NCBI GenBank assembly: GCA_028023455.1
Contig: JAQFVV010006255.1
Coordinates: 1,178,001-1,242,000 of the forward strand
DNA: 64,000 nucleotides
Source: Epiperipatus broadwayi
Taxonomy: Eukaryota; Onychophora; Udeonychophora; Euonychophora; Peripatidae
Direction: 5' to 3'
This document shows, piece by piece, positions 24,490 to 33,861 of this stretch. Every line of letters starts with the position of its first letter. Positions within the stretch are counted from its first letter, which is position 1. Under the pieces are notes generated by a model. That model was not told the origin of the DNA. It worked only from the letters and a program-made list of their open reading frames with translations, and made no database searches. The translations under genes and the position numbers were made by a program.

Positions 24490-25545
24490 TAGTTGGGTGG
24501 GTTGAACAGATATTGTGAACATTTGCAGACACAGGAGGTTGGTAATAATTACAAACAGACTTTCAGCTCTATTGACCTCAGTGTGCAATGTGATATGGAC
24601 AAATAGTATGTACTCATGGTGTGCAAGTAAATCTGGCTTGATTCCAGATTACAATGAATCCACTGTTGCATTGGTGGGCATGGGTCTGCACTTCTTTTCC
24701 TCATGTGTGGTGAGGGTGGTCATGAGGGGCTTAGTTTATTTGTGGGGATGGTTGGCCATCACTGCCAATCCCGGGGATACCTGCCAGGTGGGTGAAGATC
24801 TCTACTCTCCATTGAACTTTGCCTTGAGAGGCTGCTGCACCACTTTGATGGATTGTTTATTAGGATAGTGTTGATTTGAGCTCATTATTTTTGTTTCCTT
24901 AGTTAACTTTAAAATTAATGCATTTGTAAGGTGGTTGGTCTGCTTTGGGTCACTGACATATTTTGTAGCTTTGATGGAGTTTTTGCTGCAATAATTTTGC
25001 AGGCATGGGTCTGCACTCCCCTTTTCTTCCTCAGGGGTGGTGGCAGTCATTAGGGGCCTGGTTTATTGGTGCAGGCTTGACAATTTATTGCCACTACCTG
25101 GAAAACCTACCGGGAGGGTACCTGGCAAAGTCTCAGCACCATTCTTGCTCTAGTTGGCTGCTGTGACCTTAACAGGTTGGTTTTGGAAGTGCAGATCTGT
25201 GCTCATTACTTGTTAGTTTTTCCCTAGTTTGCTTTCCAATTTTGGGCAAGTAGACCGAATGTGGTCCCTGCACATTTGGACTATTAATTGGGAGAAAGAG
25301 GTACCTATAATGGTCGACATGGCTCAGCTGTGGGTCAAGAGTTTATTATCTATGTACAGATACACATTAATCAAAATTATAGTAACCCTTTTATGGATAT
25401 AATTGTTATCAAGCATATGCACTTTATATAAACCTGGTCCATAATTGTTCTACCATGTAACATTGAACACTTTGTAATCCTCAATGGGTAAGTGTACCCG
25501 AAAATTTTTGTAATCTTTTAACTAATAAAGGTTACTTTTGAGAAG
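24490..25545 (+). mobile_element. GC-richer LTR-like repeat with internal duplication
   Basis: Base composition changes sharply here. Two direct copies, from about 24676 and about 25003, share GGCATGGGTCTGCACT followed by a GGTGGT-rich stretch, a GGGGC phrase and GGCTGCTG. Downstream are a TATA box (TTATATAAACC near 25424) and AATAAA (25524-25529) about 100 bp apart, an LTR-like promoter/terminator pair. No second full copy lies in the window, so element type and ends are uncertain. On the - strand a short frame with TTPEEEK and NYCSKN resembles 63.7 kb on the + strand. The 117-codon + frame starting at 24515 has no recognisable content. Confidence 0.4.
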
Positions 25546-25744
25546 AAAAAAGAAATGTACAGAGAAGATATCGTAGATCATAAACTGGTGATTTTTTTAA
25601 AGTTCAAAAGTTAATGGCATTTTATTTGTAGTTATATATTGGATTATTTCCACCATCTAGTTTTAATTTTTATCTTTTTAAAAAAAATCAAACATTATTT
25701 AATCTTCACAAATTGGAATAAAAACAGCAATTCTAATAATATTC

Positions 25745-25875
25745 TCTTCTCTTCTTTAGTTATTGTTGGCCTAAATTAATGACAGGACTGTCATGAAAAT
25801 TGAACTGGTGATCTGTAGATTCTTGAATACTGAATTTAATGTTAGATCTAATCAATCAAGCAATTCTTCAAAGAT
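25745..25875 (-). mobile_element. SINE relic (tRNA-type family)
   Basis: On the - strand it reads ATTCAGTATTCAAGAATCTA, AGTTCAATTTTCATGAC (B-box-like), then GTCATTAATTTAGGCCAACA and AAGAAGAGAAGAG. The order matches the SINE bodies at 33.1-33.4 kb. Confidence 0.5.
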
Positions 25876-25879
25876 AGCA

Positions 25880-26680
25880 GTCACTAGAAATTGTATATAC
25901 TTATTTATGAGAGGTCTCTTATTTTCTTCACTTTTTCTTAAAAGCAAGATAAATTAGTGATTGCCAAACATTATGTATTATTGCATTATCTTTACCTGTG
26001 AAGTTATTTACCATTGTCATATGAGCAGCTTTTTTATTATTTTTTCCACTCTATTCTGATATTCTTGTTTTTCCCAATCAAATATACATTTATTGGTTCT
26101 GTATAGTCTGTTACTTTAGACTCATCTGAATTTTCCATCTCTTTTACTTATTTCTCAATGAAGTAGTTAGTTTCATTGATATATGTTCTTCCACATTTAT
26201 ATAGCATTTTATAGATACAGTTCTTGCTTTTTTAGCATTTCAAATGTAGATTTTGTAGAGATCAGGATTGCTTATAAAGGACTACGACTCTCGAAAGCTG
26301 TTCTAATATTATATTGACTGCAGATTTTTTTTAAATTTCTCTTTTATCCAGTAAAACATTACAGTGTTTTCAATTGTTTTTTTTCTTTTGATGTGTGGTG
26401 TTTTTTTTTTTATTATATATTTAGGATTTGTGACTGACAAACAGATTCCAAACATAAATGTTAATATAATTAGTATAATCATAACCAAATATCCGTTGAG
26501 CTCTATACTTTATTTTGGGGTGGAGGCTTTTTTCAAAATCTCTGTATTTCCAGACTTTAAATGTAACCTCAATGAAATTACTGTCTTTCTTCATGCACTT
26601 TTCTTCTTTAAATCTCATTGATTCTTTACACAAATTCAGCATTCATCTTCCTCTCTTATAGAACCATTTGTAGATTTCTA
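25880..26680. other. No gene seen
   Basis: AT- and T-rich intronic DNA. The overlapping frames at 26364-26642 on both strands are unconvincing. Confidence 0.5.
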
Positions 26681-26683
26681 TCC

Positions 26684-26685
<2 letters not shown>

Positions 26686-26720
<35 letters not shown>

Positions 26721-26742
26721 TATATATATATATATATATATA
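26686..26742. repeat. Compound (ATA)n-(TA)n microsatellite
   Basis: A run of ATA/TAA trinucleotides passes directly into a TA dinucleotide run. Confidence 0.9.
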
Positions 26743-26837
26743 ACTTTACAGTTAAAAAAAGAAATATTTTAAAAACAATCCTAGTGTCAAGATGGACAGC
26801 AATATTCACTATTTCCAATAAAAACATTTAATATTTT

Positions 26838-27590
26838 ATTAGTCATTCATTAGACTAGGGATTATCCACATAAATATATATTTCTATAATGTAATTTTTA
26901 CTTCACCACTCTCATACAAGGTAGACACTAGTTTCTATCCACTTTTAACATCTTTTGGAAAGGTATAATCATAAACATGTGATCAAGGACATATGAAAAA
27001 GAAGTATAATCCTCAAGATGCACATTTGATGCTGAACCAGCACTCATTAGTTGATTCAAATCACAATCTTACACATATCTTTATCATTGTTCAATATATA
27101 TATATAGATAGCCAATTACTATTATTTAATTTAATAAGTGTCAAACTTACCTCCCTCACAACTTTGACACAAATCATTTGATGGAAGTATATTAATAATT
27201 TTAATTAGTCATTCATTAGACTAGAGATTATCCACTTAATGAATAATATTTTTGGAGTGTAATTTTTTACTACACCATTCTCATGCAAGATAGGAACTGT
27301 TTTCTATCTGCTTTTAACACCTTGTGGAGAAGTGTAATTATAAACATATGACCAAAGTCATGTGGAAAATATGTATGATCCAAAGATGCACATTTTGTGC
27401 TAAACCAGAACTCATCAGTTGGCCCAGATCACAATCTCTTAAACATTCTTTTTTACGTGTCTTTAATCGTATGTTTATGGTTACACTTTTCACAAGGTAT
27501 TAAAAGTGAATAGAAACCAATCCCTACCTTACATGAGAGTGGTGTAGTGAAAATTTACATTATAGAAATATTGTTCAATGGAAACATTTG
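26838..27590. repeat. Three copies of one dispersed repeat, two direct and one inverted
   Basis: Unit 1 (26838-27207) and unit 2 (27208-27445) both start ATTAGTCATTCATTAGACTA and share CACTCTCATACAAGGTAGA-type and TGCTGAACCAGCACTCAT-type segments. Unit 3 (about 27465-27590) is inverted and keeps only the first half. A similar element occurs at 5.1 and 21.6 kb. It has no coding content, and I do not recognise the family. Confidence 0.65.
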
Positions 27591-27599
27591 TTTAGTATG

Positions 27600-30420
27600 T
27601 TTTTGCTTATTGGAAAGAATAATCTTAAATCTTGCTATCAACATTACCCTGGTGAATATTTTCTTTTCTTTCACTATTTTTCTGTAGATGGATGTTTTAG
27701 CTAAACAAAAAAAATGACATATAAAAATTAAAATCTGTAAATAACTCGTTACAGAAAGAAGATCTTTTTAATAATCCTGAGTAATCGGGAAGCCTGATGT
27801 CTTTTTTTCAGTACCAGTTATTATTCATTAATTTTCCAATAGTTGGGTGAATTTCCAGCTTTGCTATTATTCTATAACTGAAATATCCATTTTCATTCAC
27901 TACTGAATATTTAGTTCAATGTGATGATGTGCCAATTAACTGAAAACAAAAATCTTAAGTTAGTTCAAACCTGGAAAAAATTTCAAGTTTTTTCTGGTTC
28001 AAATTTAAATCAAGGTTCCAAGTATGACAGGCAGAGAATATTAGCATTACACTATGGGGCCTTTATATGTGTCTATTTTGTTTATATATATATGTGTGTG
28101 TGTGTGTGTTTGGACTCTGTATGAATTGAAGGCCCTGATTGATACATTGTATATCAATCAAATCAACATCTGTTGGAGCAGGGACTCTTGGCGCATTGAT
28201 CTATCAATATGAAATAAAATGTCTTAATATTTCTAATAAAATGTATCAAATTTTAGATTTTTCGTTATAAAATATATATAAAAAAAATATATCGTTTAAA
28301 TACAAATTATTTTGCGTATATTTAATTTAAATTTCTTCCAAAAAACTTTCGACTGATTTATCTCTCACCCCTCAATGCTTATATTTAACCAAATTTCCGA
28401 AAAGATCTCTATAAAATAATTCTTATTCAAGTTCTTTGTAAGCCATTTATATTTTATTAAGGCTATACTTCAATTATTTATATTTTTTTAGAAAATAATT
28501 TTATATGACTTTTCAATTTTATTTTATAATTCATAAATATGAATCACTTTTAAATAGTTTATAACTTATAAAATAAAATTAAAAGAAAAAATATAATGAT
28601 TTTTCTGAAGATAAAGGAAACTAAGAAAATATCTAGTTATCGAATTTATTAGAAGTGAATATATTTCAAGTAGAACTTAATTGCATTAATTTTTTACCTC
28701 TTCTCCCTCTTTTATGTACTAGAAATACATTTGTCCTCTAAAATATTGCCAAAGAAAAAGTCTTTTTATAATAAAAAGTAGATAATTTTTATCACTCCAT
28801 ATACCTTTCTTGATATATAGGAAATATTATTGAAAATAAATTATGTAAAGAGCGTAATAACTTTTAAAACTTAATTTATCTAAAAAGAATTAACTATTAA
28901 AAGAAAAAATGTTTTATTAATGAATTCAAGTTAAAGTCATCTCATTTTTCTTTATTAACAATACTATGTGAATAAAAATTTATATCACATTAAATTATTA
29001 TTATCTGAAAAAGTTCTTATGTAATTTGGAACAATGTGAAGCGATTGTGTCCAAATCACTCTAATATTCTGCAATATATTACGTTTTTTTAACTCTATAT
29101 GCATAGACATCTATGTGTAATATTTCACATTTACATCTCCAAGTGAAATATTTTAATTACTATATATATATAGTAGCAGCAGCTATTTGTAAACAAGTAT
29201 AGACATTCCAACTCTAAGAAGAAGAAAAAGTCAATAATAACACGAAATGCATCTTGGGAATCATTTGCTTTTTAAAATATCTATATTCATATGTTTTTAA
29301 AACAATGTTTGGCCGTGTGGAGATTATTAAATAAATCTGTAAAAAGTACTAATACACTATAGAATAGTTTTATAATAACTGCATTAACCAGTCCATGAAC
29401 TACAAATAGGTTCACATATAGGAACATACTGGTCCATTATTGTTTGATGTTTAGGAACATTGTCTTTTAAATTTTGCAGGAAACTTTCTATTTGAAAGAC
29501 TTCTAACACATTGCAAATATGTCAGTTTATTATATTTTACCTTCAGTCATGTTTTTCTGAGGAAAACAGTTAATATTACTTAGACTATTATAAAATAATT
29601 TTTATAAATGGTCTGTCTCTCATAAAACCATGGTCAAGTTCATTATAAAATGCTTTTTAGGAAATCTGTTATCTTGTTTCAATAGACACTTTAGCATCAC
29701 AAATAACAAGCTGAAAAACATATAGATCTTATAATCTTGCTGTCTTATTTGTAGAATTTTATGGTGCAGCCTTAAATAAAACTTTTCTAATGTCTTTATG
29801 TTAAAGATGATTAGAGTATTTAAGTACCATTTCTATATAATAAATTAAGTAAAATAACAGATTTATATATAGCTAATTCAATTGCTGTAATTATGTCGCT
29901 ACAATGAAATACCTTATCTTGCAAAGATTAAAAGCAGTCCCAGCATACTGGAGGGCTGCATTTCAAGATCTAAATTCACCTGTCTGTTTAAAAAGTTACC
30001 ATTATCTCTCATTCTGAAATTGATAACCACCGAAGCTAAAAGTTGATTTTTTTTCATTTCGGGTTTATGTGGAATTCAAAACATTAACCACATTCTCTAG
30101 ATCACTTTGAATCAGCAAGGATAGGACAGTTATCAAAAATTGTAAATCTAGATCCTAAGAATATTCTTGTTTCTACTTTTAATTAATTCCAAATTAAAAA
30201 TTTCACCATTAAATTCAAATCTACGTCATATTTTAATGCCTGCTTCACAAAACAGTATCTCAAGAGCTCTAAAGATTATTGTAATTAAAATAGTATTATC
30301 TTTAGTTCTGTTCCAGTTTTTATAAGGTTAATATATCTGATCATCTAGTTAAGAGCTTTTAATTTTTGCAGATTTCTATTAATTTTAGTTAGTAGTAATA
30401 TGGCAGATTCAAAAGTTAAA
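27600..30420. other. No gene seen
   Basis: Intronic AT-rich DNA. A short (TA)n/(TG)n microsatellite lies at 28084-28110. The frame at 27921-28124 reads through that microsatellite and is not convincing. No repeat partner was found. Confidence 0.5.
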
Positions 30421-30424
30421 AGTC

Positions 30425-30538
30425 TCCAGTCACAGCTCAACTTGACACATAAGTTCTGAGAAATAAATCATTTTATTTTTTTCCAGTCACAGCTCAACTT
30501 GACACATAAGTTCTGAGAAATAAATCATTTTATTTTTT
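30425..30538. repeat. 57-bp tandem duplication, two exact units
   Basis: The unit beginning TCCAGTCACAGCTCAACTTG at 30425 recurs at 30482 with no difference seen. Recent duplication or slippage is likely. Confidence 0.9.
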
Positions 30539-30775
30539 TCTCTTTTTTAGTGCAAATGATTATATCTAAGTACTTTCTTGATGAAAGATATTTATTATTA
30601 TTATATCAATCTGAAACTTGTTTGTAGATAAGGATTGGTTACTAGAAACATTGCTTCACTATCCATAAGCTTTTCATTGTCATAAAATAATTCATTATAT
30701 CATCAAAAACATTAACTGAATAATTTAATAAAATATTTTCCTTCCTTAATTTGAATATAACAATAATAGTAGTGT

Positions 30776-31205
30776 AATTTATAAAGAGCCGTCTAATAGC
30801 TCTAAACAAGCTTTTTTTTTATGATAAATGCTACAAGAGAAATTACCTGAAGCTTTTGTCAGTGGTGGTCCCCATCCCCAGACCGGTTTCAAGCTATGGC
30901 TCTCTTCAGTGAGGAGCTAGGACATTAGATTCAAAATACTAGCTCAAGCCATGCATTTATCTAATTCTTAAATATTAAGAAAAAGATCTAAATCTTCAGA
31001 CACCTACATGTCTTCAAATTCAGCTCTTTAACTAAAGAAACTATATGAGCCTGAACTAAATTCAGTGATCCCATATATTAGTGGGCTTAGCAATTTAATA
31101 TAGCCAAAGCCCTAATAGCAAAATTATAATATTAGTAAAAATCAGTCACATGACCCATATAAATAAATAAGCTTGTTTAGAACTATTAGCAGGCTCTTTA
31201 TATAT
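30776..31205. mobile_element. Foldback element carrying a candidate hammerhead ribozyme
   Basis: Its ends are inverted repeats of about 40 bp: ATAAAGAGCCGTCTAATAGC at left and the inverse, ending GGCTCTTTATA, at right. Both carry AAACAAGCTT next to the centre. Inside, on the - strand at 30872-30916, is a ribozyme-like fold (separate entry). The interior resembles parts of the elements at 37.5 and 51.35 kb around the ribozyme. No ORF is present. Confidence 0.65.
30872..30916 (-). ncRNA. Candidate hammerhead ribozyme (type I layout)
   Basis: Read on the - strand, the order is TCCTCA, CTGAAGA (core CUGANGA, 30903-30909), GAGC-CATA-GCTT (helix II, four pairs with one G-U, tetraloop), GAAA (core), CCGG, then T and C ending the cleavage triplet GTC at 30881, then TGGGGA. 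The first and last six bases pair to form helix I with one wobble. Helix III is the self-complementary ACCGGT with no real loop, as in the very short helix III of ribozymes known from Penelope-like elements. All core positions I can check are canonical. Whether it cleaves, alone or as a dimer, is untested. Confidence 0.65.
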
Positions 31206-31262
31206 TACATATTGGTAATGCAAGCTATATAGATCATGTGACATGTGACTGATATTTAATAA
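31130..31262. repeat. Inverted repeat overlapping the end of the previous element
   Basis: AAAATCAGTCACATGACC (from about 31137) is the inverse of TCATGTGACATGTGACTGAT (ending near 31253), with a 6-bp insertion. The right terminus of the 30776-31205 element lies in the loop, so one element seems to have landed in or beside another. Confidence 0.55.
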
Positions 31263-31379
31263 TAGTAATGGAAAACTATTCATGAAAGTTTAAAATTTTT
31301 AATAAAAATAATACCTAGGTATTGCTTTCGATCAGGTCAATCATAATCATAGAGCTACAATAAAATATATAAATAAAAA

Positions 31380-31700
31380 TAAATATATACATTAAAATTA
31401 AATATGCCATTTACATGATAATGCAATGCATGAATCTTTCTTGTTTATTGCATTGATAGTATGTGCGTATAAACCATGCATCTTTATATTTTCTTTTTCA
31501 ATCATCATGGTCAGTATGAACAACATCAATATTAATTGGATCAAAATTATGTCCAGATTTAATTTCAAGTTTGAAAAATATAGATTTAACATTGAGTCTG
31601 TTTTAGCGTGTTTATATAAATATTTATGTATGTTAATCTTGTAGCACAAATGGCATGAGATTCTCCATAATAAATTGCATTGATTTTGGTTCATTACATT
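31380..31700 (-). pseudogene. Unknown small ORF, left-arm copy
   Basis: A - strand frame contains CNLLWRISCHLCYK, NIHKYLYKHAKTDSM and NAINKKDSCIALSC. The middle part (matching the right-arm KHEIKYGHNFDP block) is in a different frame here because of a 1-bp change. The left arm has about 30 bp around WRISCHLCYK that the right arm lacks. I do not recognise the protein; paired Cys suggest a small zinc-binding segment. Confidence 0.45.
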
Positions 31701-32059
31701 TAATTTTATAATCTACTTGTAGAGATTGGTTAGGAGATAATTTATCTTTAGTTTGTTTAAAATTTGATTAAGATTAGATGTTCTAAACTGATATAATAAT
31801 TTGAACAAGTTGTTTTCATCCTTTTAAATATATTGGTTAAATAAGGAAGACTGATCTATGCATCATTATTATTATTGTTAAAGTTTTTAGTATTCAAAAA
31901 TGAATTTTAAAAATTTATAAATTTTTTTTAATAAATTATAATTATAACCTGATTTAATTAAATCTTTCATATAAATTTCAATGTTGTTTCTTCTATCTGC
32001 TTCAAACTTATATAATTTAAAGTGTCTATACAAAAACATTTAAATCTAGCTAATTTATG

Positions 32060-32446
32060 AGAAATTGGCGTAAAATCAAAGGATGATAATATCAGTTTTA
32101 GAACAGTTCCTAATCTTCATCAAATTTTAAATAATACTAAAGATAAATTATCTCTTAACCAATCTCTACAAATAGTTTGTAAAATTTAATGTAATGAACT
32201 AAAATGCAATGCTATAAGATTAACACAACATAAATATTTATATAAACATGCTAAAACAGACTCTAATGTTAAATCTATATTTTTCAAACATGAAATTAAA
32301 TATGGACATAATTTTGATCCTAGTAATATTGATGCTGTTTGTACTAAATGTAATGATCAAAAAAGAAAACATAAAAAGGCATGGTTTTTAGCAAATAATA
32401 TCAATGCAATAAACAAGAAAGATTTGTGCATTGCATTATCATGTTA
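32060..32446 (+). pseudogene. Unknown small ORF, right-arm copy
   Basis: From 32060 to the TAA at 32444-32446 the frame is open except for one TAA at 32188-32190. It gives about 128 residues. Landmarks are NTKDKLSLNQSLQIVCK, then after the stop CNELKCNAIRLTQHKYLYKH, FFKHEIKYGHNFDPSN and VCTKCNDQKRKHKKAW. The C-x-x-C in VCTKC and the preceding Cys/His could form a zinc-binding unit. A mirrored copy lies at 31380-31700. I cannot assign a family; a transposon-encoded DNA-binding piece is one possibility. Confidence 0.45.
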
Positions 32447-32609
32447 ATGTCATATTTAATTTTAATGTATATATTTTTATTTATATATTTTATTGTTATT
32501 CTATGATTATGATCGACCTGGTCATAAGCAATGCTTAAATCTCATTTTTATTAAAAATTTTAAACTTTCCTGAATAGTTTTCCATTACTATTATTATTAA
32601 CTGAGTAAT

Positions 32610-33075
32610 ATTTTGTTTTTTACATAATGTAAATTTAAATTCAAGTTTATTTAACCATGTTTATACCTTTTAAATAAAGGTATACTGTATTCACTCTTGG
32701 TTAATAATCTGAGGTTGATCCTTCTTGTGCTTTCCTCTCGAAAAATGTTTTATGCAATACATTATCTAAACATTATTTAGTTATTTTTTGCAAAATGAAA
32801 TGCATCAGATTATCTATTGCATGTGGTCTTCTTATAAAACTTCTAGAACTTGATGATTATTCATTAATTCTAGAAATATTTTGGGATGAGATCATTGATT
32901 TATTATTATACTTCATCGTTACATAAATCTCTTTAAATGTTATCAAAAATAAAGCATAATATCTTCTTTTAATGTAAAATAACACAGAAATTTTATCTGT
33001 GATAATATGTTGAACTATTTTCATTATCTATCATTAAAAAATGTTGAAAGTCTGGAAAATTTTCAAATACAAGCA
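32610..33075. other. No gene seen
   Basis: AT-rich intronic DNA with no repeat partner found. Confidence 0.5.
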
Positions 33076-33077
33076 AA

Positions 33078-33437
33078 TGTTAGTAATAACACACAAATTG
33101 ACAACACTGGCTAGTGCGGGGTATTATTTTCCACTCTTCTTCAGGTGTTGCTGGCCTGACCAATGACAATATTAGCATAGGAATTGAACTTAATCTTTAA
33201 ATTCTTAAATATCAAATTTTAAGACAATGCTCTAACCAGCTGAGCTATTCTATCAAAGACTCAGTTGGTTAAAGCATTATCTAAAATTCAATATTCAAGA
33301 ATCTAAACATGGAGATTCAACTTCTATTCTAATATTGCCACTGGTCAAGCCAGCAACATCTGAAGAAGAGTGGGAAATAATACCTCTTGAAAATGTGTAA
33401 TCTACTATTGTCAGTTTGGTGTTATTACTAGCAGTTG
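33078..33437. mobile_element. Palindrome of two tRNA-derived SINEs, head to head
   Basis: The left half read on the - strand starts TAGCTCAGCTGGTTAGAGCA (a good A box), has AAGTTCAATTCCTATGC (B box), then ATTGTCATTGGTCAGGCC and GAAGAAGAGTGG. The right half on the + strand repeats the series with more mutations (CTCAGTTGGTTAAAGCA, GATTCAACTTCTATTC). The heads meet near 33250. Outer ends carry TAGTAATAACAC and its inverse, so the whole unit, not just the SINE, is palindromic. Confidence 0.7.
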
Positions 33438-33439
33438 TT

Positions 33440-33860
33440 TATATTAGAAAAGGTTAAATAAAGTATAAATTTTTTTAGATATTCAACATTTAATGACAGA
33501 TGATGGAAATAGTCCAATATATTATCACATCTAAAATACCATCATCACGAACCTTCAAGCAAATATGAATTTTATCTATCTTATAGTAATAAGTACTTTA
33601 AAGATGATTACACTAGAATGTGTTTTACTAGAAGAATGCTGAATTTGTGCAATTAACAAAGTTTTACTAGAGCAATAGTAATGATTGGATTCACAGGAAA
33701 ATGGCTCTCCCTAATATACTTTTAACTAAAGTCTATTTTTTTTTTTGTAGAAGTACTTTCAGTTGCAAATGTAAAATTTTTCTCATCTATCTAATAGATA
33801 TTCAGCAAATTAAATGGCTCTTTGACCAATCTACCTGATATTAATTAGGGAATTGTTATG
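33440..33860. other. No gene seen
   Basis: Intronic AT-rich spacer between two inverted elements. Confidence 0.5.
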
Positions 33861-33861
33861 A

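Larger units (their letters stand above)
31256..32601. mobile_element. Foldback element with a decayed ORF in both arms
   Basis: The left arm (31256 to about 31800) begins TTAATAATAGTAATGGAAAA. It is mirrored by the right arm (about 32060 to 32601), which ends TTTTCCATTACTATTATT. Both arms encode, reading toward the element's ends, versions of the same small protein (separate entries). The arms differ by substitutions and small indels, so the structure is old. No target duplication is visible. Confidence 0.7.

Noticed and set aside
24515-24868. 117-codon frame on the + strand
   Set aside because: It lies in the GC-rich LTR-like repeat, is cut by the repeat's own duplication structure and has no recognisable motif.
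33118-33140. CTGAAGAAGAGTGG followed by GAAA-like bases in the SINE body as a further hammerhead
   Set aside because: The stretch between the two core segments cannot form helix II, and no cleavage triplet with flanking helix I is present.
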